The notes under the pieces were generated by a model. It was not told the DNA's origin, did not search any database, and worked only from the letters and a program-made list of their open reading frames with translations. A DNA stretch of 64,000 nucleotides. Source: Spiractinospora alimapuensis (GTDB lineage: Bacteria > Actinomycetota > Actinomycetes > Streptosporangiales > Streptosporangiaceae). Made by a program: the position numbers and the translations under genes. Location of the stretch: contig NZ_CP072467.1 of NCBI RefSeq assembly GCF_018437505.1, positions 3,558,010 to 3,622,009 on the forward strand, written 5' to 3'. Of the stretch, positions 18,214-27,087 are shown piece after piece; within the stretch, counting starts at the first letter, position 1, and every line of letters begins with the position of its first letter.

Positions 18214-19914
18214 CTATCCGCGACGAAGGCGGGACCGAACCAGGTCGGTCATGGCCCGCAGCTCCCGCACCCGCAGGATCCAAGTCATCAGCAAGAACAG
18301 GGGCGCACCGAGGAGACAGCCGACCACGGGGGCACCGATATCCGTGCCGAGCCCCGCGCCGAACTGGTTGTCGAAGAACCAGTATGTCGCGATGCCGATC
18401 GCCGCGCTGGGCAGAGCGGCCACGTACAACCGGAACAGTGTGCCACATATGGCCTTTCCGTCAAGCCCTCCGAGTCGGTGGCTCAGAACGCCCGCCGCGA
18501 TGAGGATGCCGGACAGGAAGGACAACATGAACCCGGCGGACACACCGATGACGACCCGGTCCGGCGGCAGCAGGATCGACGCCGTGGCGGCGAGCGCGCC
18601 GTGGACCACTACGTTGCCGATGGAGATCAGCGCCGGGGTCCGGGTGTCGCTCATGGCGTAGAAGACCCGAAGCATGAGCTGGAAGATCGTGAAGGGCAGC
18701 AGCCCCAGGATCATGACGGTCAGCACGAGGCCGATGTTGGTCGCGTCGGCGGTACTGGTGGCGCCGCGGGCGAAGACCAGTCGGGACAGGGGTACCGCGT
18801 AGATGGCGATCGCCAGGGACAGCGGCACCAGGATGAAGGCCGAGACGCGCAGTGTCCTGGAGAAGCCGGCGCGCACGTCCGCCCAGCGCTGGTCGGCGGC
18901 GTGGGCGCTCATGGTGGGAAGCAGCACGGTGATCAGGGAGACGGCGACGATCGCGTACGGCAACTGGAAGAGCTGGAAGCCGTAGGAGTAGGCCGTGATT
19001 CCGGCCCCGACCTCGTATCCCTGTTCCACGCTCATCACGCCGGCGCGGTTGGCGGCGTTGGCGGTGATCACGAAACCGATCTGCGTGGTGCAGAGGTACA
19101 CGAACATCCAGCCGGCGCTGCGCAGTGCCTCACCGAGTCCGGAGTTGCGCAGGTCGAACCGGGGCCGCCACCGGAACCCGCTCCGGCGCAGCGAGACCAG
19201 CAGGATGAGGGCTTGGGCGACCATGCCGAACGCGGTGCCCAGACCCAGCAGGGTGAGCTCACCCGAGGTCACGGACTCGGGGGTCGGCTCCGGGCCGGAC
19301 ACGAACAGGAAGAGGGCCGCCACGATGATGATGACGACGTTGTTGGCGATGGGGGCCCACGCGCCGATCGCGAAGCGCCCCCGGGTCTGCAGCATGGCGG
19401 TGGCCAGGCCGCTGAGGCCGATGAAGAAGATCTGTGCCAGGAGGAAGCGCGCCAGGTAGACGGCGGCGTCGTACTGGGAGGAGGTGAAGCTTCCCCCGTA
19501 GAGACGGATGAGGATCTCCGCCCCGAGGATCGCCACGAGGGTGACGGTGCCCAGGGCCAGCACGGCGGCGGTGAACAGCCGGTTCTCGTTGGCCACACCC
19601 CCGTCGGCGTCGCGTTTGCGTCGACGCACCAGCAGCGGCACGATCACGCTCGCCATCAGACCGCCGATGAGCAGGTCGTTGATGATGAACGTGATGGTGT
19701 TGGCCGTGTTGTAGGCGTCGGCGAGGAGGTGGGTCCCCACCGCCGCCGCCAGCATGATGACCTTGCCAAACCCGGTCAGTCGGGAAACCAGCGTCCCGAC
19801 CGCCATACCGACACTCGAGCTCATCATCCCGCGCTCGGTGCTGTCCCCTTCGCCGGCGCTCCCGCCGGAGCCGTCGCCGGGGGAAGGCTGGTCGTTCGTG
19901 GTGTCAGTCGCCAC
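18214..19914 (-). CDS. lipid II flippase MurJ-type membrane protein (copy 2)
   Basis: The 566-residue protein has a short N-terminal tail and about 14 transmembrane helices. It shares long blocks with its neighbour, such as NDLLIGGL, VYLARFLLAQIFFIG and FRWRPRFDLRNSGLGEALR. It begins at GTG 19914 after GAAGGAG and overlaps the upstream DUF6049 gene by 11 bases. It is a paralogue from tandem duplication; whether both copies flip lipid II or this one carries another polyprenol-linked substrate is unknown. Confidence 0.9.
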   Translation of the reverse strand: MATDTTNDQPSPGDGSGGSAGEGDSTERGMMSSSVGMAVGTLVSRLTGFGKVIMLAAAVGTHLLADAYNTANTITFIINDLLIGGLMASVIVPLLVRRRKRDADGGVANENRLFTAAVLALGTVTLVAILGAEILIRLYGGSFTSSQYDAAVYLARFLLAQIFFIGLSGLATAMLQTRGRFAIGAWAPIANNVVIIIVAALFLFVSGPEPTPESVTSGELTLLGLGTAFGMVAQALILLVSLRRSGFRWRPRFDLRNSGLGEALRSAGWMFVYLCTTQIGFVITANAANRAGVMSVEQGYEVGAGITAYSYGFQLFQLPYAIVAVSLITVLLPTMSAHAADQRWADVRAGFSRTLRVSAFILVPLSLAIAIYAVPLSRLVFARGATSTADATNIGLVLTVMILGLLPFTIFQLMLRVFYAMSDTRTPALISIGNVVVHGALAATASILLPPDRVVIGVSAGFMLSFLSGILIAAGVLSHRLGGLDGKAICGTLFRLYVAALPSAAIGIATYWFFDNQFGAGLGTDIGAPVVGCLLGAPLFLLMTWILRVRELRAMTDLVRSRLRRG

Positions 19915-22048
19915 CGGGCTCCTTCGAAGAGACGTGTTCGACCTTCCGCGTCCTGGTGCGGCGCCACTTGCGGATCGCGCGAGGCAGCATCAGGGCCAGC
20001 AGTAACGCGGCCGCCGCTCCACTCACCAGGAGGGCGGAGGTTCCCAAACCCGTGACATTGACCGGCTGGGTCGTCTCCTGTGCGGAGATCGGTTCGCCGT
20101 CGGGATTGTGCAGATTCAGGTGCAACAGGGTTCGGCCGTTCACCGTAGCGGACAACGGGACGTGGACCGTAGTCCGACTTCCCGGGCCGATCTCCATCGT
20201 CTCGGTGTAGTCGCCGACCGCGAGGCGCTCGCTGTTCTCGGAGAAGACCGACAGGGTCACCGAGACGGAGTAGGGAAGGTCGTTGGCCACCAGAATCGGG
20301 GCCTCACCGGTCTTGCTGGCCATCATGACGGGCTCGCCGGGGAGGATCCGGACGTCGTTGGTGGCCTCCTCGACCGCGACTTCGGTTCGGTCCATGGCCT
20401 GCGCGGCCTCACTGTCGTCCTCCCGCCAGGCGGCCGACTCCAGCCGGAGCACCGACCGACGGAAGGGGTCCTCGTCGTCCACGAGGATGCTGTTGAAGAG
20501 ACGCAGCGAGCCGTGGAGTTCCTCCATCCTCTCCACGTTGTCCTCGCCGCCGATCCAACTGCCGCCCGCGCCGTACTCGGGGCCCTGTCTCCCGGTGTCC
20601 TCGATGGGCTGGGCGCCGTCGGCGACGTCGGTGAGGTCCACCGGGTCCAGCCAGGGCAGGTCCTGGGAGGCCTCCAGTACCCCGGTGGCTAGCTCCGGTC
20701 CCGGGTCCCATTGGGTCGGTGGAACGGCCACCACGGACTGTTCCGCGTCCGGCTGCTCCGCGGCGATCATCACGGTCTCGGCGCTGAACCGTTGCAGCGC
20801 GAGGGCGGAGTCGGCGCGGCTCTGCCCGTTGACCGACAACGCGCTCGTGAGCTGCGCGTCGGCGACGACACCGACGGCGGGCTCACCCTCGTCGGTCTCG
20901 AAGGGAAGCTCGACGGCCGGGGGGTGGGTCGCGCCGGACCAGGGGTCCGAGGGGAGCACGGACTCGCGGAGCAGAATGGTGTCGGCGCCCTTGTCGACGA
21001 GGAACCGCGCTGTCTCCTCGTCGACATGTCCATTTGGCGGCCAGGCGAGTTCCCGGTCGGCGTCGTAGTTCAGGACCTCGCCCACCGTCTGGCGCCCCAG
21101 TGTCACGCCCGCGTCCGCGTCCGTGTCCATCCCGCCGGCCAGCAGGGCGGAGATGTCCGGGTTGGCGTAGGGCGTCGCCAGGATCGACTCGCCCTCCAGG
21201 GTGTCCCGCGCCTGGTCGAGCCAGAGCTGGGCGTTGGTGTCGGCCTCGAGCTCCTCGAAGGAGGGGCCGGTGGGGCCGGGGCTCTCCGCGGCGTCGACGA
21301 GGAGTTGTGAGCCCTCGCCGGAGAGACGGTCGACGTCGTCGAGGAGTCCGGGGTCGATCGCCCAGGTGACCGGTGCCCCCTGTTCGCCCGCCGTCAGCAG
21401 ACGGCTCAGCCGTCCGCCGGGAATGACGTCCTGGGCGAGGGAGTCGGTCAGGAAGGTGTCGGCGTCCGCGCGGTGCGGGCGGTCCATCAACGGCCACACC
21501 CAGGCGATCTGGGTGGGCTCCACGTCGACGTCGTCGGGCAGGTAGGGAAGGAACGTGCGGACCGCGGCGAGCTGCTGCCCGGCGGCGTCCACCGCCTCGA
21601 CCGCGATCGGGTAGACACCGAAACCGCCGAGCGTGAGGTCGTCGGCGTCGAACCGCAGTGAGTACTGCTGGCGCGCCCCGGGCTCCATCGAGCCGTCGGC
21701 GTCCCACTCCGGGCCGAACACCTGGGGGATGCCGCGGTCGCCCTCGGCGAAGTCGGCGAGCTCCTCGCGGCTCTGCAGGGGAGTGGAGGAGTAGCGAAGC
21801 CGGATCCGGACCTCGTCCAGGGCCTCATCCGTGGTGTTGGCCAGAGAGCCGTTCAACGTGATCTCGTCGTCCGGATCCACCGCCTGCGGCGTGATCTCGT
21901 CCACCGTGAGTGTCTCGCCGTCGGTCGCGCCGACGGGGTCCCCGGCCGCGGGAGTGGCCACGACGACAAACGCGGACAGGGCCGCGACGATCAGAGCGAA
22001 TAGGCGCATTCCTCGGATACCCGTCACGTGGGAGTTGGTTAACGCCAA
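19904..22048 (-). CDS. DUF6049-family secreted/membrane-anchored protein
   Basis: The protein of about 714 residues has a signal peptide (MRLFALIVAALSAFVVVATPAAG), a large extracytoplasmic region and a C-terminal transmembrane helix (ALLVSGAAAALLLALMLP) followed by a basic tail. It is the positional equivalent of mycobacterial Rv3909, always next to MurJ, suggesting a cell-envelope role, but its activity is unknown. I favour a TTG start at 22048 behind GAGGGG; GTG 22027 and ATG 22009 are alternatives that keep the signal peptide. Confidence 0.82.
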   Translation of the reverse strand: MALTNSHVTGIRGMRLFALIVAALSAFVVVATPAAGDPVGATDGETLTVDEITPQAVDPDDEITLNGSLANTTDEALDEVRIRLRYSSTPLQSREELADFAEGDRGIPQVFGPEWDADGSMEPGARQQYSLRFDADDLTLGGFGVYPIAVEAVDAAGQQLAAVRTFLPYLPDDVDVEPTQIAWVWPLMDRPHRADADTFLTDSLAQDVIPGGRLSRLLTAGEQGAPVTWAIDPGLLDDVDRLSGEGSQLLVDAAESPGPTGPSFEELEADTNAQLWLDQARDTLEGESILATPYANPDISALLAGGMDTDADAGVTLGRQTVGEVLNYDADRELAWPPNGHVDEETARFLVDKGADTILLRESVLPSDPWSGATHPPAVELPFETDEGEPAVGVVADAQLTSALSVNGQSRADSALALQRFSAETVMIAAEQPDAEQSVVAVPPTQWDPGPELATGVLEASQDLPWLDPVDLTDVADGAQPIEDTGRQGPEYGAGGSWIGGEDNVERMEELHGSLRLFNSILVDDEDPFRRSVLRLESAAWREDDSEAAQAMDRTEVAVEEATNDVRILPGEPVMMASKTGEAPILVANDLPYSVSVTLSVFSENSERLAVGDYTETMEIGPGSRTTVHVPLSATVNGRTLLHLNLHNPDGEPISAQETTQPVNVTGLGTSALLVSGAAAALLLALMLPRAIRKWRRTRTRKVEHVSSKEPGGD

Positions 22049-22264
22049 GTTATCCCCTCGCGCACCCTTGGATGCGCATCGTGGTTCGTGGTAGGTCCGG
22101 GCCGGACGGACCGTTGGAGCCCGAAAGTTCGGCACACACAGGTCACCGACCGATACGTTCGGTCACGGTATCTGGGGGTTGTGTGGTGGGGCTCGCGTGA
22201 ACCGGGCGGGCGGACGGGGTGAGCGCCGCCGGTAACCTTTCCGGGAAGCCGTCCGGATCGATTC

Positions 22265-23776
22265 GTGAGTGAGATGCCCAGAGAAGACCACGTGGCCGCC
22301 ACACAAGCCGCACCCACTTCCGGGGTGTCCGCGACGAACATGATGGAACTCAGCGACCATCAGCGTGCGTCCCTGGCGCGCCTCTCGCACAGTTTCGGGA
22401 CCACGGTCACCGAACTCGGGCGTATGTTCGCCGACGCGGGATTCCAGCTCGCCGTCGTGGGCGGTCCGGTGCGCGACGTCCTGCTCGGGCGCCCGGCGCA
22501 CGACCTCGACCTCACCACCGACGCCCACCCGGAACAGATCCTCGCCCTGGCCGAGCCCTGGGCCGACACCGTGTGGACGGTGGGCATCGAGTTCGGCACC
22601 GTTGGCCTGCGCAAGGGCGCGCACCATTTGGAGATCACCACCTTCCGCAGCGAGTCTTACGATCCGACGTCGCGGAAGCCCGACGTCGAGTACGGCACGT
22701 CACTGGAAGGGGACCTGCGCCGCCGCGACTTCACCGTGAACGCGATGGCCGTGACCCTGCCCGACGCCACGTTCGTCGACCCGTTCGGCGGTCTCGTCGA
22801 CCTCGAGGCGCGGCGACTGGCCACCCCCGGTTCGCCCGAGGACTCCTTCAACGACGACCCACTGCGCATGATGCGGGCGGTCCGCTTCTCCGCCCAGTTG
22901 GAGTTCGGGATCGACGCCCAGGTCGGTGCCGCGATCCGGGGCATGGCGGACCGGCTGACGATCGTCTCCGCGGAGCGGATCCGCGACGAGCTCACCAAGC
23001 TCATGCTGAGTCCTGATCCGCGCACCGGGGTCGAGCACATGGTCGAGCTGGGGCTCGCCGAGCACGTGCTTCCCGAGGTGCCCAAGATGAGCCTGGCGAT
23101 CGACGAGCATCACCGGCACAAGGACGTCTACGAGCACTCGCTCACGGTGCTGGACCAGGCCGTCGCGTTGGAGCGCGAGCGCGGTATGGAGCCGGACCTC
23201 GTGCTGCGACTCGCCGCGCTGCTGCACGACGTCGGAAAGCCCAAGACGCGCGCGTTCGAGTCCGGTGGCCGGGTCACCTTCCACCACCACGAGGTGGTGG
23301 GGGCGTCAATGAGCCGCAAGCGACTCAACGCGCTGCGGTTCTCCAAGGACACGGTCAAGGACGTCAGCGGTCTCGTGGCGCTGCACCTGCGGTTCCACGG
23401 GTACGGCAAGGGCGAGTGGACCGACTCGGCGGTACGCCGCTACGCGCGGGACGCCGGCCCGCTCCTGTCCCGGCTGCACATCCTCACGCGGGCCGACTGC
23501 ACGACCCGCAACCGGCGCAAGGCCACGGCACTGGCCCGCGCCTACGACGACATCGAGCGGCGCATCGAACGGCTCTCCCAGGAGGAGGAGCTGAACAAGG
23601 TCCGCCCCGACCTCGACGGTAACGAGATCCAGCGGATCCTGGGGATCGGCCCTGGGCCAGGCGTGGGGAAGGCCTGGAAGTTCCTGCTGGAACTGCGCCT
23701 GGAGAACGGGCCGATGGACAAGGCCGACGCCGAGGCGGCCCTCCGGGAGTGGGCGGCCGGAGCCGACCTGACCTGA
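22265..23776 (+). CDS. pcnA: CCA tRNA nucleotidyltransferase
   Basis: The 503-residue protein has the class II nucleotidyltransferase head (VVGGPVRDVLLGRPAHDLDLTT near residues 61-82), the RRDFTVNAMAV active-site segment, and an HD domain (LLHDVGKPKTR) in the C-terminal half. It adds or repairs the 3' CCA of tRNAs. Neither tRNA gene in the window encodes CCA, so it is needed for both. It is divergent from the DUF6049 gene; the mycobacterial mutT4 between them is missing here. Start at GTG 22265 is uncertain. Confidence 0.94.
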   Translation: MSEMPREDHVAATQAAPTSGVSATNMMELSDHQRASLARLSHSFGTTVTELGRMFADAGFQLAVVGGPVRDVLLGRPAHDLDLTTDAHPEQILALAEPWADTVWTVGIEFGTVGLRKGAHHLEITTFRSESYDPTSRKPDVEYGTSLEGDLRRRDFTVNAMAVTLPDATFVDPFGGLVDLEARRLATPGSPEDSFNDDPLRMMRAVRFSAQLEFGIDAQVGAAIRGMADRLTIVSAERIRDELTKLMLSPDPRTGVEHMVELGLAEHVLPEVPKMSLAIDEHHRHKDVYEHSLTVLDQAVALERERGMEPDLVLRLAALLHDVGKPKTRAFESGGRVTFHHHEVVGASMSRKRLNALRFSKDTVKDVSGLVALHLRFHGYGKGEWTDSAVRRYARDAGPLLSRLHILTRADCTTRNRRKATALARAYDDIERRIERLSQEEELNKVRPDLDGNEIQRILGIGPGPGVGKAWKFLLELRLENGPMDKADAEAALREWAAGADLT

Positions 23777-23802
23777 TTCCCGCCGCTCTCAGCTGGGGGA
23801 CG

Positions 23803-23840
23803 CGGTGTCGACACGGCGTCGCGCCGACATGTCGACACCG
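23803..23840. terminator. bidirectional terminator between convergent genes
   Basis: CGGTGTCGACA (23803-23813) pairs with TGTCGACACCG (23830-23840), with an inner GGCG/CGCC stem. It lies 27 bases after the CCA-enzyme gene and before the 3' end of the convergent membrane-protein gene. Confidence 0.75.
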
Positions 23841-23906
23841 CCACTCGTCGCCTCGACGACAACCGGGGTGAGTCACGGGGCGGACGCCGTGGGACCCGCT
23901 GGGACG

Positions 23907-24512
23907 TCACTCGACCGGGTAGAGCACACCGTCGGAGACGTCGTTGGAGCTGATGTCGGCGGCACCCCAGTCGTGGAAGACGATCTCCGCGTCGCCGGTG
24001 TTCGCGCAGCTCTGGTCCTGGTGTTCGGGCACGACCTCGTAGTCGAAGCGCAGGGTGTCATCGGTCCAGACCACACCGCTCACGTCCCACTCACACAGGT
24101 CGAAGGCGAAGTCCTGGCTGGTCTCCTCGGCGTGGACGACCTCGTTGCCCTCGATCGTGACGGACACGTCGAAGAAGCCGTGGATGTCGCCCGAGCTGTC
24201 GTACTGGGTGAGGGTGCCCGCCCACTCGCCGTCGACGTCGAACCCCGGGCCCTCCCCGGTGGCGCCGGGACGGTTACTGACGGGGTCCTCGTTGGCCTCG
24301 GAGTCGGCGAAGAACAGAACGAAACCCACGACACCGACGAGGAGGAGGATCGCCGCGGCGACCACCGAGATGATGACGACCGCCACGGTGTTCCCCCCAC
24401 TCGAGGGAGGTTTGGGGGCGGCGCCGTAGCCGGGCTGCGGGGCGTACTGGGGACCTGTCCCTGGATGGGGCCCGTACTGGCCCCCGGGCGGGTACTGCGG
24501 TGGGTAACTCAT
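23907..24512 (-). CDS. single-pass membrane protein with Pro/Gly/Tyr-rich head
   Basis: The 201-residue protein has a cytosolic proline-, glycine- and tyrosine-rich head (residues 1-40), one transmembrane helix (VAVVIISVVAAAILLLVGVV, about residues 43-66) and an extracytoplasmic domain of about 130 residues with two cysteines (CEWDV, SCANTG) that may pair. This layout is common in actinobacterial envelope proteins; I do not recognise a specific function. It is monocistronic, between a convergent terminator and a divergent gap. Confidence 0.75.
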   Translation of the reverse strand: MSYPPQYPPGGQYGPHPGTGPQYAPQPGYGAAPKPPSSGGNTVAVVIISVVAAAILLLVGVVGFVLFFADSEANEDPVSNRPGATGEGPGFDVDGEWAGTLTQYDSSGDIHGFFDVSVTIEGNEVVHAEETSQDFAFDLCEWDVSGVVWTDDTLRFDYEVVPEHQDQSCANTGDAEIVFHDWGAADISSNDVSDGVLYPVE

Positions 24513-24632
24513 GGTGTCCCTCTCCTCGCTCTGTCCCCTCTACCGCGTTCGCGGTCACACAGGGTGTCCACGCCGGCCAAGACCCGCGGTTGTCTAATGG
24601 TCAGACGTTGCCACACTCAGGAACGTTCCCAC

Positions 24633-24683
24633 AAAAAAGGGACCCCGCTTCCGTGGACCCGGTGAGGTCGGAGAAGCGGGGTT
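24633..24683 (-). terminator. Rho-independent terminator of ino1
   Basis: ACCCCGCTTC (24642-24651) pairs with GAAGCGGGGT (24673-24682). On the minus strand the stem is followed by CCC and six T residues (24638-24633), a rare canonical U-tract in this genome. Confidence 0.88.
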
Positions 24684-24704
24684 CGGGCTCCGTGGGTGGG
24701 CGGG

Positions 24705-25784
24705 TCAGTTGTCGGTCTTGCCCGCGATGAAGTCCTCCACCAGTTGGTACGCCTCGGAGTCGGAGTACTGGCGCGGAGGTGACTTCATGAAGTAGGACGA
24801 CGCGGACTCCAACGGGCCGCCGATGCCCCGGTCCTTCGCGATCTTCGCGGCGCGGATGGCGTCGATGATGATCCCGGCGGAGTTCGGGGAGTCCCAGACC
24901 TCCAGCTTGTACTCCATGTTCAGCGGGGCGTCGCCGAAGGCACGGCCTTCGAGGCGTACGTAGGCCCACTTGCGGTCGTCCAGCCACGGAACGTGGTCCG
25001 AGGGACCGATGTGCACTGAGCCCGCGCGCATCTCGTGTGGCACCTGCGACGTGACCGACTGGGTCTTGGAGACCTTCTTGGAGACGAGCCGCTGCCGCTC
25101 CAACATGTTCATGAAGTCCATGTTCCCGCCGAAGTTGAGCTGGTAGGTACGGTCCAGCACGACCCCGCGGTCCTCGAAGAGCTTGGCGAGTACCCGGTGG
25201 GTGATCGTCGCCCCGACCTGGGACTTGATGTCGTCGCCGACGATCGGGACGCCGGCCTCGGTGAACTTCGCGGCCCACTCCGGGTCCGAGGCGATGAACA
25301 CCGGCAGCGCGTTCACGAAGCCGACACCGGCGTCGATTGCGCACTGGGCGTAGAAGCGGTCCGCCTCCTCCGAGCCCACCGGAAGATAGGAGACCAGGAC
25401 GTCGGCCTTGGTCGCCTTGAGCACCGCGACCACGTCGACGGCGTCCTCGGTCGACTCCTCGATGATCTCGCGGTAGTACATGCCGAGACCGTCGAACGTG
25501 GGCCCGCGCTGTACCGTCACACCCGTCGGCGGGACGTCGGTGATCTTGATGGTGTTGTTCTCGCTGGCCACGATGGCGTCAGCGAGGTCGTGTCCGACCT
25601 TCTTCGCGTCGACGTCGAAGGCGGCGACGAACTCGATGTCCCGCACGTGGTACGGACCGAACTGCGTGTGCATCAGGCCGGGTACGCGGGTGCCAGGGTC
25701 GGCATCTCGGTAGTAGTGAACGCCCTGCACAAGTGAGGCAGCACAGTTCCCCGCGCCTACGACGGCTACGCGTACCGAAGCCAT
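24705..25784 (-). CDS. ino1: inositol-3-phosphate synthase
   Basis: The 359-residue protein starts [21 protein letters not shown] with the NAD-binding fingerprint and contains [20 protein letters not shown] and [12 protein letters not shown], all conserved in actinobacterial Ino1. It converts glucose 6-phosphate to inositol 3-phosphate, the precursor of mycothiol and phosphatidylinositol. ATG 25784 follows GAAGGAG. It is downstream of a PadR-family gene, the same pairing as Rv0046c-Rv0047c. Confidence 0.96.
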   Translation of the reverse strand: MASVRVAVVGAGNCAASLVQGVHYYRDADPGTRVPGLMHTQFGPYHVRDIEFVAAFDVDAKKVGHDLADAIVASENNTIKITDVPPTGVTVQRGPTFDGLGMYYREIIEESTEDAVDVVAVLKATKADVLVSYLPVGSEEADRFYAQCAIDAGVGFVNALPVFIASDPEWAAKFTEAGVPIVGDDIKSQVGATITHRVLAKLFEDRGVVLDRTYQLNFGGNMDFMNMLERQRLVSKKVSKTQSVTSQVPHEMRAGSVHIGPSDHVPWLDDRKWAYVRLEGRAFGDAPLNMEYKLEVWDSPNSAGIIIDAIRAAKIAKDRGIGGPLESASSYFMKSPPRQYSDSEAYQLVEDFIAGKTDN

Positions 25785-25884
25785 GGGTGGTCTCTCCTTC
25801 AACGTCGTGAGCAAGTTGTCTGTCGGTGTCGCACGGACACCGACGTGTCGCGTGGCAGGCTGCGCAGCGCGCTGCGTAGCTCTC

Positions 25885-26454
25885 TCAGGTATTGGGGGCG
25901 GCGGCTTGTTCGCGTTCGCGCCGGATCAGGTCACTCAACCAACGCACCTCCCGTTCCACCGACTCGGCACCGTAACGGCGGAGCTCATAGGTGTAGGGGT
26001 CGACGCGCTGCCGCGAGTCGTGGGTGACGGAGCGAAACCGCTCCAGGCGCTCCTGTAACCGCTCACGTCGCTCTTCCAGAATGCGCAGCCGGACGTCGGC
26101 GCGGGTGGAGCCGAAGAGTGCGAAGTGGACCCCGAAGCACTCGTCGTCGGAGATGGCGGGCCGGGTCTCCGCCAGCATCCGGCGCAGGTGTTGCCGACCC
26201 TCGGGGGTGAGTTGGTAGATGATGCGCGAGCGCCGGTTGAGGGACATCGTCTGTTGGGTGGGCGGGTCCTGCTGCGAGATGAGTTCCTCGTCCAGGAGTT
26301 CGCGGAGGCACGGGTAGAGCGAGCCGTAGGAGAAGGCTCGAAACACGCCCAACTCAGTAGTGAGGTGTTTTCGCAGCTCATAGCCATGCATGGGAGTATC
26401 CTGGAGGAGGCCGAGCACCGCGAGCCGCAGGATCCTGGCTCGTCGCGTGGTCAT
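25885..26454 (-). CDS. PadR-family transcriptional regulator
   Basis: The 189-residue protein begins [31 protein letters not shown], a PadR winged-helix domain (to about residue 95), then a long helical C-terminal region ([16 protein letters not shown]) for dimerisation. ATG 26454 follows GAGGGG by eight bases. It is 100 bases upstream of ino1 and may regulate inositol synthesis, itself, or both. An AT-rich operator-like element lies about 110 bases upstream. Confidence 0.9.
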   Translation of the reverse strand: MTTRRARILRLAVLGLLQDTPMHGYELRKHLTTELGVFRAFSYGSLYPCLRELLDEELISQQDPPTQQTMSLNRRSRIIYQLTPEGRQHLRRMLAETRPAISDDECFGVHFALFGSTRADVRLRILEERRERLQERLERFRSVTHDSRQRVDPYTYELRRYGAESVEREVRWLSDLIRREREQAAAPNT

Positions 26455-27087
26455 TCCCACACCCCTCGTCGTCGGTCCGTCCCGCACGGGCCCGACACTG
26501 AGGGTCGGACCGCCGGAGTTGCCGGCTTTGTCGTGTTCCGTGCGTACTCGAGTATATCGAAGCAATATATCGTGCTGATATATGGCTGCCTAAGAACGAC
26601 ACCAGGTGTGTCCAGCCGTGCCGAATCTCGCCCGCGCGAACCCTCGCGATCTTCGGTGGTTTGCCCCTACCCTGACACCCATGTGTGTGATGTGCTCCGC
26701 GGTGCCCGGTTGGCGTGAGCGAGCGGTAAGCTCGCGCGCAAGCCGTGCCCTGCGGTGGGACACGAACGGTCCGCCCCGCCGCTCTCCAGGCGGAGTTGGC
26801 TGACGCATGGTGGCTCCTCCCGTACGCCAGGGGAGCTCACTCGAAGGTCGCGCATCGGGTCCGATGCCTGGACTTCGGGGACAGATCACGGCCCGGACGT
26901 CATGGACGCCGACAATCGGTCAAGTCCGGGTAATTGGGAACAGATGGCGGCAAACCTTGGACGCCCACGGACCGTCCAATAGGCAGGACTCGCGAGAGCC
27001 CCCGAGTTCCACCTGGATACCCGATCCCGGAAGCGCCGGGCCCCCTCCTGCATGACGGAGCCCCGGACCAGTACGTAATGAGGACGC
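26455..27087. other. intergenic region between padR and the penicillin-binding protein gene
   Basis: This 633-base divergent gap contains the AT-rich repeat at 26553-26583 on the PadR side. Beyond that I see no gene, known riboswitch or tRNA. The 300 bases before the penicillin-binding protein gene lack any obvious hairpin cluster. Confidence 0.6.
26553..26583. promoter_or_regulatory. candidate PadR operator
   Basis: ATATATC (26565-26571) and GATATAT (26577-26583) form a 7-bp inverted repeat with a 5-base spacer, and a third TATATCG lies at 26553-26559. Such AT-rich repeats stand out in this GC-rich sequence and resemble PadR-family operators. Distance to the padR start is about 100 bases. 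Confidence 0.55.

Noticed and set aside
16313-20055. Long plus-strand frames of 601 and 525 codons
   Set aside because: Both are antisense to the two MurJ genes and are charged low-complexity shadows.
26600-27087. Possible c-di-AMP (ydaO) riboswitch before the penicillin-binding protein
   Set aside because: The conserved core sequences of that riboswitch class are not present.
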